Of a stretch of 45,643 nucleotides of DNA, positions 1 to 7,768 are shown one piece after another; positions within the stretch are counted from its first letter, which is position 1, and the number at the start of each line of letters is the position of its first letter. The position numbers were made by a program, and so were the translations under genes. The DNA is from Flavobacterium sp. (GTDB lineage Bacteria > Bacteroidota > Bacteroidia > Flavobacteriales > Flavobacteriaceae). The DNA is taken from the NCBI RefSeq assembly GCF_030146175.1, contig NZ_JASLCE010000044.1:1-45643 (forward strand), read 5' to 3'. The notes under the pieces were generated by a model that was not told the origin of the DNA, ran no database searches, and was given only the letters and a program-made list of their open reading frames with translations.

Positions 1-958
1 TGTCTACGCAAACACAACCAATACATCCTGCATTACCACCACCTCCGGAAGCACCGAATAAGTGTCCAATATCGTATGCGGCATTCCCAAGAACACTGGT
101 TAAGTTGTTTTGTAATTCGGCATTCCAGGCACCATTGGCACCAGCAGCTGCGTCAGAATAAGGATCTGTTGCGGCATTGGTGTAAATTACCAATGAGTTG
201 TTGGCAATGATGTTTAAGTGAATGGCAAGGTCTTTTTCAAATACACCGTTTACACGCGCCATTGTTGCGTTCATAGCGGCTAAAGCTCCGGCAACTGTAC
301 CACCGTGGAAAGTAGTGTATTCTCCTGTACAGGATAATGCCAAACGCATCGTTTTTAACTGTCCCGTGTTGGAAAGTTGTTGCGATGGGTTGATTTTATG
401 TAATAATTCATCGTTTAATGCTTCTTCGTGCGGTGTAGAACAGTTAAAAGGAAGTTTTCCTTTTTCTCTTGCCGAAGTATAGAAAGCATAGGTTTTGCCA
501 TCTGCTGAATAAGGCTCCATGAATTCCGCTTTTTTACCAGCTCTGAATACCATAGTCTGAATACCTTCCGGAGCGATACTTATACGCAATTGTGCATATT
601 GATCATCAATTCCGATTCCGATATAAGAACGAATATCCGGGAATTGTAATTGCAATTCCGGAGCAAAGTTAGAAGCTTCGTAAATTCTGAATTTCTCTAT
701 TTTTCCGTCTGCATTAGGGATGGAAATAATAACATCCGAATTGTTGGAAAAACGACTTGGAGCTTTGGAAAGTTCTGCTTTTAAGCTACTGAAGTCTAAA
801 TTATAAAGAGAATAGTTAGTAGGGAAAGATTCTCTCTGTGCTTTTTTTGAAATAACTACTCTTTCTTGTTTTGCAGGGGTCCATAATCGGCCATTTTGGG
901 AATAGCCAACGGACATAGCAAATACTGATGCGAAAGACAAAAGTATTTTTCTTTTCAT
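1..958 (-). CDS. Secreted reprolysin-like (M12B-type) zinc metalloprotease, N-terminal part
   Basis: The reading frame is open from an ATG at 958 down to the window edge, so only about 319 residues are visible. They begin with a Sec signal peptide (MKRKILLSFASVFAMSVGYS, then QN). A propeptide-like region follows, and then the start of a peptidase domain containing 'LKTMRLALSCTGEY' and 'AYDIGHLFGASGGGG', which are typical of Bacteroidetes reprolysin-family proteases. The HExxH zinc site should lie just outside the window, so catalytic competence cannot be judged. By analogy with relatives the C-terminus probably carries a T9SS sorting domain, also unseen. The gene is divergent from the M43 protease, with a decayed gene between them. 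Family assignment rests on recalled resemblance; an exported role is clear from the signal peptide. Confidence 0.8.
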   Translation of the reverse strand, partial: MKRKILLSFASVFAMSVGYSQNGRLWTPAKQERVVISKKAQRESFPTNYSLYNLDFSSLKAELSKAPSRFSNNSDVIISIPNADGKIEKFRIYEASNFAPELQLQFPDIRSYIGIGIDDQYAQLRISIAPEGIQTMVFRAGKKAEFMEPYSADGKTYAFYTSAREKGKLPFNCSTPHEEALNDELLHKINPSQQLSNTGQLKTMRLALSCTGEYTTFHGGTVAGALAAMNATMARVNGVFEKDLAIHLNIIANNSLVIYTNAATDPYSDAAAGANGAWNAELQNNLTSVLGNAAYDIGHLFGASGGGGNAGCIGCVCVD

Positions 959-1312
959 CTGAGGGATTTTAGGTTGTTAAACAGTTAAGTTTTGTAAAAG
1001 TACACCATTTATATAAAAAAAAAAGATTTTTCCTTTTTTTAACAAAAAACAGCACACTAAAAGCATTGATACTGTATATTATAGTCAAATTTATCAATAG
1101 TAAGTAAAGACTTTTTGATGTTTTAAAATGTAAAATAAAAATCTGTAATGTTAAAATAAAACATTATTAAATGATTTTTATGTGATTTAATTGTTTTTAG
1201 TGTGTCTTTTTGTGTGATTTGAGGTGTTTTGTGCGAAAAAAAATACTTAAATTCTTGGGTTAAATAATTCTTATCAGAATATTATATAAAAACTACAGTA
1301 TTACAATGTTAG
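959..1312. other. AT-rich non-coding stretch upstream of the reprolysin-like gene
   Basis: Very AT-rich, with no credible reading frame on either strand. It should contain the minus-strand promoter of the protease gene, but I found only an imperfect -7 box (TACTTTTA read on the minus strand) and no convincing -33 element. Confidence 0.5.
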
Positions 1313-1757
1313 GATGATGCTTATTCCGAAGTTAATCCAAATTTACCGGCTTTAAACAAACAGAACCGGACGCTGCCAGATAACAATTGGTAGCGGTTTA
1401 CTTTTTTCGATGATTATAAAGATGGTTTAGTTGCGACTATGGTGATAGATAGTATCGTATGATAATACCTGCAGGGACAATTGCTGCCTAAGGTGGACAA
1501 TTTGATAAGCAAAGAACAAACAATTTTATACGACTCCATGCACTGTCGGTTAGTTCAGACCCGGCAAAAGAAATTTTAAATGGCGTTGTGCCGGAAGGAG
1601 TTGATTTTACCGATAGCGGTGTAGTTTATAGTCATCTTGGTCAAGCTGTAGTACGACGAAATACTGAGAGTTACTGCGGCTCTGGCGATTAATATTGATG
1701 ATTTAGATAACGGAGTGTTTTTTATAATACTTGGTAAAATAGTGGTTTTAAAATGAT
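1313..1757 (+). pseudogene. Decayed coding remnant, family unknown
   Basis: No open frame spans this stretch, but protein-like sequence continues across stops and a frameshift. From 1313 one frame reads DDAYSEVNPNLPALNKQ, hits a stop at NNW*, and continues RFTFFDDYKDGLVATMVIDS to a second stop near 1460. From 1465 a different frame reads IPAGTIAA, stop, GGQFDKQRTNNFIRLHALSV, SSDPAKEILNGVVPEGVDFT and DSGVVYSHLGQAVVRR, ending at a stop near 1690. A third frame reads NIDDLDNGVF. This composition is not expected of random AT-rich DNA, so I read it as a broken gene, probably of a secreted or surface protein given its neighbours. I do not recognise the family. Confidence 0.55.
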
Positions 1758-1803
1758 CAAATTTATTAAAGGCTAAATGGAAATAGATTGTTTTTGATAG
1801 AAG

Positions 1804-1833
1804 AGCTGTGTGGGTTTACATACAGCTTTTTTT
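1804..1833 (+). terminator. Intrinsic terminator after the decayed gene
   Basis: AGCTGTGT and ATACAGCT form a stem with one mismatch around an 8-nt loop, followed by a run of seven T. Its position just past the remnant suggests it once ended that transcript. Confidence 0.5.
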
Positions 1834-1882
1834 GTGGAATAGGATTGTTTGAAGTTGATTATGAAAGTTCAATATATCAAAA

Positions 1883-1906
1883 TAAGTTTGTTATTTGTTA
1901 TATTTG
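1883..1906 (+). promoter_or_regulatory. Two -7 boxes upstream of the M43 protease
   Basis: TAAGTTTG (1883-1890) and TATATTTG (1899-1906) both match the flavobacterial -7 consensus TAnnTTTG. The second ends 13 nt before the ATG. Neither has a well-placed -33 TTTG. Confidence 0.45.
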
Positions 1907-1919
1907 AAACAATAAGTAT

Positions 1920-3977
1920 ATGGTTTTAAAACAAAAAAATGTGAAGAGGATAGTCGGAAAACTATTTTTTTGGATTTTACTGTTTCTGATTTTCGAGGGT
2001 AAGGCTCAGGAAATAAAACAGCAGAACCAAAAAGAATATACGAGATGTTATACTGTGGAAAATGAATTTTTTTTGCAGGAAGAAGAAACCGGAAGAGCAA
2101 CCATCAACGAATTTGAAACTTGGTTGGCTCCATTGGTAGAACAAGTCAAAGCGGGAGGTGGAGATGGACAAAATAGCAGAATGAGTAGTGTAATCAGGAT
2201 ACCGGTAGTGGTTCATGTAATTCATAACGGACAAGAGGTTGGGGTAGGTTCCAATATTGCAGACGAACAGGTGTTGTCGCAAATTGAAGTACTCAATCAG
2301 GATTTTAGAAAGAAAGTCAATACACCCGGATATAATGAGAATCCGGTTGGCGTAGATACCGAAATTGAATTCTGTCTGGCGCAACGAACACCAGATGGTA
2401 ATCCGACTAATGGAATCGACAGGGTAAATACAGGTGTGTCCGGCTATACATCGCGACAACAAGTAGAGAATGTGTTAAAGCCAGCTACAGTATGGGACTC
2501 GGAACGCTATCTTAATATTTGGGTGATCAATATTGAAGGAACCGGAGAATGGTCGAAACGGTTGGGGTATGCCCAACCTCCTTCAGCTTCGGGATTAACC
2601 GGACTTAGAGGTCCAAATGGAATGACATATAGTGATGGTGTTGTAATAAAATATAAGGCATTTGGTTCCAGAAGTATTTATCCGGATGGAACATACCAAT
2701 TGTTATACGATCATGGCCGAACAGCCACCCATGAAATTGGACATTGGTTGGGATTGCGTCATATATGGGGAGATGGCGGTTGCGATGTCGATGATTTTTG
2801 CGCCGATACGCCCTTGGCAGCAAGACCTAACGAATTGTATTGTAAAGATCAGGGAGTAGATTCCTGTCCGGATTCGCCTGGTCGTGATATGGTCGAAAAT
2901 TATATGGACTATACAAGAGATATTTGCATGAATGTATTTACCCGGGATCAAAAATATAGAATGCAGGCTGTTTTGTACCATGCACCCCGGCGTTCGGCAT
3001 TGCGCTTTTCAAATGCCTGCGTGCCCTTACATCTTCATACAGAAGCAGCCATTAGCATGAAGGAGTTGGCGATGCTAAAATGTGAAAATACCGTTGTGCC
3101 TTCTGTCGTTTTGAAAAATAATGGAAGTGAAACAATCACAAGTGCAAGCATAGCCTTTGGAATAGACGAAACAGACGAACAGCGTTATAACTGGACCGGA
3201 ACATTAGGTAGTAATGCTTCCGTTGCCATAAATCTTCCGGAACAAAATAGCACTCCGGGAGTACATACGTTTTATGCGAGTCTGAAAACGGTAAATGACA
3301 AAACAGATGAGTATAGCGGAAATAATGATATAGGGAAAACGTTTGCAACCAGTTATACTGCCGATGAACTGATATTTACACTCCAAACAGATTATTTTGG
3401 AGCGGATACAACCTGGGCATTGACCGATAGTGCTGGAACCGTATTGTATTCGGGTGGACCTTACAGGAATACGCCTAGATGGATTGGCTATAAACCAAAT
3501 CCACTTGATCCTCCAATTGTAGAAAACTGGAAACTACAGGAAAGTGGTTGTTATACCTTTAGGATATATGATCTCGGTGATGACGGAATTAACAACAGAA
3601 CAGACGGGGCGGGTTATTATAGTATAGAAACGGCAAATCATATCCCTATAGTAAAAGGGGGCGTTTTTGAAACGGAAGACGAACATAGTTTTAAAATCGA
3701 TAAGTTGAATGCTGGGCTCGATGATTCCGATGAAGCAGGAACAATTAGTCTTTACCCGAATCCATCGAACGAAAAAATAACAATTTCACTTCCTGCTGCA
3801 ATCGGATTGCCGGAGTACATGTGCTTGTTTAATAGCTTGGGACAGGAATTGTTGCGGATTGTCGTTCGAACGGATAGGGACTTAACGATGGATGTTTCCG
3901 GATTGAGTACCGGTATTTATTTTGTTGAACTGAATAAATCAGGGCGCTTAAAAATGATGAAGTTTGTCAAAAAATAA
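1920..3977 (+). CDS. Secreted M43 (pappalysin-family) metalloprotease with T9SS sorting domain
   Basis: 685 residues. A hydrophobic N-terminal signal segment (about residues 10-30) ends in KAQE. The catalytic domain carries the extended zinc motif HEIGHWLGLRH, with the first His at residue 271, and a Met-turn-like ENYMDYTRDICMNVF further on; both are diagnostic of the M43 cytophagalysin/pappalysin group. After the peptidase come beta-rich regions (about residues 370-600, including a segment ending YTFRIYDLGDDGIN). The last roughly 75 residues form a type A T9SS sorting domain (SLYPNPSNEKITISLP through GIYFVELN to MKFVKK). The protein is therefore expected to cross the outer membrane through T9SS and be released or surface-anchored. 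It is transcribed alone, with a strong terminator immediately downstream. Substrate unknown. Confidence 0.9.
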   Translation: MVLKQKNVKRIVGKLFFWILLFLIFEGKAQEIKQQNQKEYTRCYTVENEFFLQEEETGRATINEFETWLAPLVEQVKAGGGDGQNSRMSSVIRIPVVVHVIHNGQEVGVGSNIADEQVLSQIEVLNQDFRKKVNTPGYNENPVGVDTEIEFCLAQRTPDGNPTNGIDRVNTGVSGYTSRQQVENVLKPATVWDSERYLNIWVINIEGTGEWSKRLGYAQPPSASGLTGLRGPNGMTYSDGVVIKYKAFGSRSIYPDGTYQLLYDHGRTATHEIGHWLGLRHIWGDGGCDVDDFCADTPLAARPNELYCKDQGVDSCPDSPGRDMVENYMDYTRDICMNVFTRDQKYRMQAVLYHAPRRSALRFSNACVPLHLHTEAAISMKELAMLKCENTVVPSVVLKNNGSETITSASIAFGIDETDEQRYNWTGTLGSNASVAINLPEQNSTPGVHTFYASLKTVNDKTDEYSGNNDIGKTFATSYTADELIFTLQTDYFGADTTWALTDSAGTVLYSGGPYRNTPRWIGYKPNPLDPPIVENWKLQESGCYTFRIYDLGDDGINNRTDGAGYYSIETANHIPIVKGGVFETEDEHSFKIDKLNAGLDDSDEAGTISLYPNPSNEKITISLPAAIGLPEYMCLFNSLGQELLRIVVRTDRDLTMDVSGLSTGIYFVELNKSGRLKMMKFVKK

Positions 3978-4001
3978 AAGAAATAGCCTAATTATTGAAT
4001 C

Positions 4002-4034
4002 AAAGAGGATTGTTTTATTGCAATCCTCTTTTTT
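4002..4034 (+). terminator. Strong intrinsic terminator of the M43 protease gene
   Basis: A perfect 11-bp stem, AAAGAGGATTG with CAATCCTCTTT, closes an 8-nt loop and runs into a T tract. It lies inside the longest possible reading frame of ribF (open from a TTG at 3995), which argues that ribF starts downstream. Confidence 0.9.
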
Positions 4035-4052
4035 TATATAAATGGGAACACG

Positions 4053-4060
4053 TAAATTTG
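4053..4060 (+). promoter_or_regulatory. -7 promoter box of ribF
   Basis: TAAATTTG matches TAnnTTTG. It lies after the preceding terminator and 18 nt before the TTG proposed as the ribF start. No clear -33 element. Confidence 0.5.
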
Positions 4061-4078
4061 CCAATCAAAATCAATCCA

Positions 4079-5023
4079 TTGAAAGTATTTTCATCAATTC
4101 AGGAATTTAAAACAAATACCAGAACCGTAGTAACGCTGGGAACGTTTGATGGTGTTCATTTGGGACACAGAAGTATATTGGAAAAAGTAATGGCCAGTAG
4201 TAAAAAAATGCAGGCCGAAAGCCTTTTGCTAACCTTTTTTCCACATCCGAGGATGGTATTGCAACAGGATTCGGATATCAAATTACTGAATACAATCGAT
4301 GAAAAAATCATTTTACTACGCGAATTCGGAATCGAAAATCTGATTATTCATCCATTTGATCAGTCTTTCTCAAGATTGACGGCGGAAGAGTTTGTAAAAA
4401 ACATACTCGTGGATCAGTTTAATATCTGTAAAATAATTATCGGATATGATCATCGATTCGGACGAAACAGAACAGCGACAATCGACGATCTGATTCGTTT
4501 TGGAAAAGAATACGGTTTTGAAGTAGAACAGATTTCGGCTCAGGAAATCGACGACGTGTCCATCAGTTCCACCAAAATACGAAATGCATTGGCCGAAGGA
4601 AATGTGGCGCTAGCCAATTCGTACCTCGGATACCATTACTTTTTTACCGGAACGGTGGTAAAAGGAAATCAATTGGGACGAACCATTAATTTTCCGACTG
4701 CCAATTTTAAAATTGAAGAAGACTACAAGCTGATTCCGCAAAATGGCGTCTATATCGTGTCGTCTATAATCAACGGTCAGTTTGTGCCGGGCATGATGAA
4801 TATCGGAGTGCGACCAACCGTAGACGGCGTGGCGTTAACCGTAGAAGTAAATTACCTGGATTTTGACGGTGATTTATACGGACAAAAACTGAGCGTTTCC
4901 ATTTATGAAAAAATCAGGGACGAACAAAAATTCCCTTCCCTCGACGATCTGAAAAAGCAATTGGCGTTGGATAAGCAAACAGCCAAAAACTATTTTTTAG
5001 AAAGAGAAAACAAGTCACTTTAA
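4079..5023 (+). CDS. ribF: Bifunctional riboflavin kinase / FAD synthetase
   Basis: Converts riboflavin to FMN and FMN to FAD in the cytoplasm. The N-terminal FAD synthetase domain shows GTFDGVHLGH (from about residue 21), and the C-terminal riboflavin kinase domain shows GRTINFPTANF (about residue 200). I place the start at TTG 4079, giving MKVFSSIQEF and 314 residues, the usual size. The frame is open back to 3995, but that stretch contains the upstream gene's terminator hairpin and the -7 box TAAATTTG, so the longer version (342 residues) is unlikely. No ATG is available near the conserved N-terminus. A monocistronic transcript seems likely. Confidence 0.93.
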   Translation: MKVFSSIQEFKTNTRTVVTLGTFDGVHLGHRSILEKVMASSKKMQAESLLLTFFPHPRMVLQQDSDIKLLNTIDEKIILLREFGIENLIIHPFDQSFSRLTAEEFVKNILVDQFNICKIIIGYDHRFGRNRTATIDDLIRFGKEYGFEVEQISAQEIDDVSISSTKIRNALAEGNVALANSYLGYHYFFTGTVVKGNQLGRTINFPTANFKIEEDYKLIPQNGVYIVSSIINGQFVPGMMNIGVRPTVDGVALTVEVNYLDFDGDLYGQKLSVSIYEKIRDEQKFPSLDDLKKQLALDKQTAKNYFLERENKSL

Positions 5024-5150
5024 CGATTAATCTGCCAAATTAAAATAATCAGGCTTAAAATTTTGTAAATTTGATAAGTGCTTGAGGCTGAAACTATTCG
5101 TTTTTTAGCTTCGAAGACAAAATCCATGTCTCACTTTAAAATTTACGATT

Positions 5151-5606
5151 ATGTTTAAGTCAAGAGAATTTAAAAACGGGATGGTTATTTTTATCGGAAT
5201 TGCACTGTATTTCCTGATCATGGAACTACTAGGGTTAACCGATAAATTGTATTTGCGATTGTTTAATGCGGTAATTGTACTCTATGGTGCCAACAGAACC
5301 ATCAAAGAAAACTTCAGAGATGGCAATACCGAATACCTGAACAATATGCTTTCAAGTTTTAAAACCTGTGTAATCGGTATCGTGGTCAGTGTGGTCGCGC
5401 TTATTGTTTATGTGCATATACGAGGCGGCGAACCGTATCTGGCGCGTCTTTCGGATGGCTTCCTGTTTGTAGGTGGAAAACCAAAAGTAAACGAATATTG
5501 TATCGGACTACTATTTGAAGGAATTGCATCCTCTGTAGTAGGTTGTATCTTATTAATGCAATATTGGCATGGTAAAGTCCTAAAACCAAGACCGCATCAT
5601 CACTGA
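5151..5606 (+). CDS. Hypothetical small integral membrane protein
   Basis: 151 residues that I cannot place with confidence; the size and layout recall DUF4199-like proteins of Bacteroidetes. Three hydrophobic stretches are visible, about residues 11-30, 72-90 and 118-137. The N-terminus (MFKSREFKNG) is positively charged, and the protein ends in PRPHHH. A -7 box TAAATTTG lies at 5066-5073, leaving a leader of about 75 nt. Its last 7 nt overlap the 3' end of lpxH on the other strand, with no room for a terminator. No function is proposed. Confidence 0.75.
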   Translation: MFKSREFKNGMVIFIGIALYFLIMELLGLTDKLYLRLFNAVIVLYGANRTIKENFRDGNTEYLNNMLSSFKTCVIGIVVSVVALIVYVHIRGGEPYLARLSDGFLFVGGKPKVNEYCIGLLFEGIASSVVGCILLMQYWHGKVLKPRPHHH

Positions 5607-6361
5607 TCGGTGAATTTTTTCAATTCGAAAGTGGCTCCGTCAAAAATACCGTAGGTAAAATAATGAATCCAGTCACCAAGGTTGAAATATTTAGCCGTCT
5701 CGGAAAGCGTAATTTCGAGCGGTAAATGCCTGTGGCCAAAAACGAAATAGTCATATCGTTTCGATTGCAGTTTCATTTTGGAATACTGTACCAACCATTC
5801 GTTTTCTTCGCCCAGGTATTTTACATCTTCGGCGCCCGAAATCAGTTTGTTTTTTACCGAAAGGTATTGCGCCAGACGTACGCCCAAATCCGGATGTAAC
5901 CAACGGAATAACCATTTCGAAAACGGATTGGTAAAGACTTTTTTCATCCTTTTGTAGCCTTTGTCGCCAGGACCTAAGCCATCGCCGTGACCAATCAGGA
6001 ATAACTTGTTATTAAAAGTGAATTCCTGTGGCGTATGATATACCGGAATATTTAATTCCCGTTCAAAATAATCGTACATCCACAAGTCGTGGTTGCCCAC
6101 AAAAAAATAAATCTGAATACCGCTATCGCGCAATTCGGCCAGTTTACCCAAAACCCGGATAAAGCCTTTTGGAACGACTGTTTTGTACTCAAACCAGAAA
6201 TCAAAAAGATCGCCAAGTAGGAAAAGTACTTCAGCATCTTTTTTGATCATATCCAGCCAGGCTACGAATTTCTGTTCCCGTGGAAAACTTTTTTCCGCAG
6301 TTGGCGCACCAAAATGCTGGTCGGAGGCAAAATATATTTTTTTGTTTAACGGAATGTTCAT
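5600..6361 (-). CDS. lpxH: UDP-2,3-diacylglucosamine diphosphatase (LpxH type)
   Basis: Hydrolyses UDP-2,3-diacylglucosamine to lipid X in lipid A synthesis, at the inner face of the inner membrane. The calcineurin-like phosphoesterase motifs are all present: DQH (D14, H16), GDLFDFW (D51), GNHD (N90-D92), GHGD (H125) and GHRH (H210, H212). I choose the ATG at 6361 (MNIPLNKKIYFASDQHFG, 253 residues). The frame extends 38 codons further upstream, but that part overlaps queD and resembles nothing in the family. The gene follows queD by 4 nt, so they form an operon. Its 3' end overlaps the convergent membrane-protein gene by 7 nt. Confidence 0.88.
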   Translation of the reverse strand: MNIPLNKKIYFASDQHFGAPTAEKSFPREQKFVAWLDMIKKDAEVLFLLGDLFDFWFEYKTVVPKGFIRVLGKLAELRDSGIQIYFFVGNHDLWMYDYFERELNIPVYHTPQEFTFNNKLFLIGHGDGLGPGDKGYKRMKKVFTNPFSKWLFRWLHPDLGVRLAQYLSVKNKLISGAEDVKYLGEENEWLVQYSKMKLQSKRYDYFVFGHRHLPLEITLSETAKYFNLGDWIHYFTYGIFDGATFELKKFTDQ

Positions 6362-6365
6362 AAGC

Positions 6366-6818
6366 CTACAGATTATCCGATTGATACCATTCTGCAAATG
6401 AGGTTTCCGTTTCCTGTAATCGTAGGGAATGCAATTGAATGCCTTTTGGAAGTCGGTTTTTGATTTTTGCAGCAAAATCGATAACCATATTTTCGCTCGT
6501 TGGTTGATAATCGACCAAAATTACATGATGACCACGGTTTTTTAATTCGTTCGCCAGTTCAAGATGTGGCGTATTCTGGTTGAAAACCGTAGCATGATCA
6601 AAAACATCCACAATCTCTTCTTTTACGATATGCTTTAAATCGCCAAAATCGATGACCATACCAAACTTTACATTCGAATGGTCCGTTATCGGAGTGCCAA
6701 TTACCGTTACCGATAACTTATAACTGTGTCCGTGTACGTTTTTGCATTTGCCGTCGTAGCCATATAGCGCATGACCGGTTTCAAAAGTAAATTGTTTGGT
6801 GATTCTGATGTTACTCAT
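6366..6818 (-). CDS. queD: 6-carboxytetrahydropterin synthase / 6-pyruvoyl-tetrahydropterin synthase homologue
   Basis: A T-fold enzyme of 150 residues expected to convert 7,8-dihydroneopterin triphosphate to 6-carboxytetrahydropterin in queuosine synthesis. Zinc ligands H16, H29 and H31 and the catalytic Cys (C25, in CKNVHGHSY) are visible, as are DHATVF, PTSENM and the C-terminal ETETSFAEW. The ATG at 6818 (MSNIRITKQF) matches family length; an in-frame ATG 21 nt upstream is less likely. A minus-strand -7 box TAAATTTG lies at 6837-6844. The gene is first in an operon with lpxH, a functional mismatch that suggests convenience rather than a pathway link. Confidence 0.88.
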   Translation of the reverse strand: MSNIRITKQFTFETGHALYGYDGKCKNVHGHSYKLSVTVIGTPITDHSNVKFGMVIDFGDLKHIVKEEIVDVFDHATVFNQNTPHLELANELKNRGHHVILVDYQPTSENMVIDFAAKIKNRLPKGIQLHSLRLQETETSFAEWYQSDNL

Positions 6819-6836
6819 CCTGTAGAAATTAGATTG

Positions 6837-6889
6837 CAAATTTAGTAAATAAATTTAAGCGATCGAATTTCACTTTTGTCATATATTTG
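6837..6889. promoter_or_regulatory. Divergent promoter region for queD and the 2OG oxygenase
   Basis: Minus strand: TAAATTTG (CAAATTTA on the plus strand, 6837-6844), 18 nt from the queD ATG. Plus strand: TATATTTG (6882-6889), 20 nt from the oxygenase ATG. Both fit the -7 consensus; -33 elements are not clear. Confidence 0.5.
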
Positions 6890-6909
6890 TTGCTACTTTA
6901 TAACAGGGT

Positions 6910-7533
6910 ATGAGCGATTTCCAATTGAATCCACTATACGAACAAATCATCGACGATTTGTTAAACCAACAATTCAGCATTGCTGACCATTTCTTTTCGG
7001 ACGATGAGGTCGTTGCCTTACGCGAAAGTTTACTTTATAAATACGAAGAAGATCAGTTTAAAAAATCCGCTATCGGAAACCAAACCAACGAACAGGTTAT
7101 GACAGCCGTTCGCGGGGATTTTATTTTCTGGCTGAATGAAGCCGAAAGTAATCCGGCCGAAAAAGCCTATTTCGATAAGATCAATGATTTTATAGAATAC
7201 CTGAATCGAACGTGTTTTATGGGAATCCGCGACAAGGAGTTTCATTATGCCTATTACCCGGAAGGGACTTTTTATAAAAGACATCTGGATACGTTTCAGA
7301 ATGACGACCGACGAAAATTGTCAATCGTATGCTATCTGAACGAACAGGACTGGCAACCGGAATATGGCGGCGAACTGGCGATTTATATCAATAAAGAGGA
7401 TGGAGAAGTGACCGAAACGATTTACCCGGTAAAAGGGCGGATGGTTATTTTTGAAAGTCAGGTGCTGGAACACGAGGTAAAACCCGTAAAACAACCCCGG
7501 TTAAGTATTACCGGCTGGTTGCGAACCCGATAA
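6910..7533 (+). CDS. 2-oxoglutarate/Fe(II)-dependent dioxygenase (SM-20/prolyl-hydroxylase-like)
   Basis: 207 residues. The double-stranded beta-helix core shows the iron triad H125-x-D127 (in YKRHLDTF) and H188 (in LEHEV), and the 2-oxoglutarate-binding Arg R197 (in RLSITGWLR). YGGELAIY and the GRMVIFES strand complete the fold. Proteins of this type hydroxylate protein side chains such as proline, but the substrate cannot be read from the sequence. The gene is single and divergent from queD-lpxH, ending in a long perfect hairpin. Family assignment is secure, function is not. Confidence 0.87.
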   Translation: MSDFQLNPLYEQIIDDLLNQQFSIADHFFSDDEVVALRESLLYKYEEDQFKKSAIGNQTNEQVMTAVRGDFIFWLNEAESNPAEKAYFDKINDFIEYLNRTCFMGIRDKEFHYAYYPEGTFYKRHLDTFQNDDRRKLSIVCYLNEQDWQPEYGGELAIYINKEDGEVTETIYPVKGRMVIFESQVLEHEVKPVKQPRLSITGWLRTR

Positions 7534-7552
7534 TTAAAAACACCTATATAGT

Positions 7553-7592
7553 ACACCTGACAGGTTTTCGAAACCTGTCAGGTGTTTTTTTT
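7553..7592 (+). terminator. Terminator built from a REP-like palindrome (copy 1)
   Basis: A perfect 15-bp stem, ACACCTGACAGGTTT with AAACCTGTCAGGTGT, closes a 3-nt loop (TCG) and is followed by a T run. It terminates the oxygenase gene. The same core, CCTGACAGGTTT, recurs in the palindrome at 16909-16942. Confidence 0.85.
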
Positions 7593-7767
7593 AAGAGTTG
7601 CTTTTATTCCTTTTTTTCGCGCGGTAATACATCAGATAGGCAATACAGGCGAGTACTACAAACGGAACTAGAGAACCGATAAAAACGCCGATTTCATAAT
7701 TTTTATCGGGTGCATTCTGAATTTTCTCTTCAATATTAACTTGTAGCAATAGGAATAAAGGTCTCAT
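7591..7767 (-). CDS. 58-residue single-pass membrane protein
   Basis: A short gene starting at ATG 7767, one nucleotide after the stop codon of the upstream crotonase gene, so the two are probably translationally coupled. The sequence starts MRPLFLLLQVNIEEKIQNAP and has one clear transmembrane segment (about residues 26-47, IGVFIGSLVPFVVLACIAYL). A basic tail, YYRAKKRNKS, predicts a cytoplasmic C-terminus. I do not recognise a function. The clean frame, basic anchor and tight spacing support a real gene. Confidence 0.65.
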   Translation of the reverse strand: MRPLFLLLQVNIEEKIQNAPDKNYEIGVFIGSLVPFVVLACIAYLMYYRAKKRNKSNS

Positions 7768-7768
7768 T

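Noticed and set aside
222..482. 86-residue plus-strand frame at the window start
   Set aside because: It is antisense to the reprolysin-like gene, whose protein has a signal peptide and family motifs.
1977..2462. 161-residue minus-strand frame in the M43 gene
   Set aside because: Antisense shadow; the plus-strand gene has a zinc motif, signal peptide and T9SS tail.
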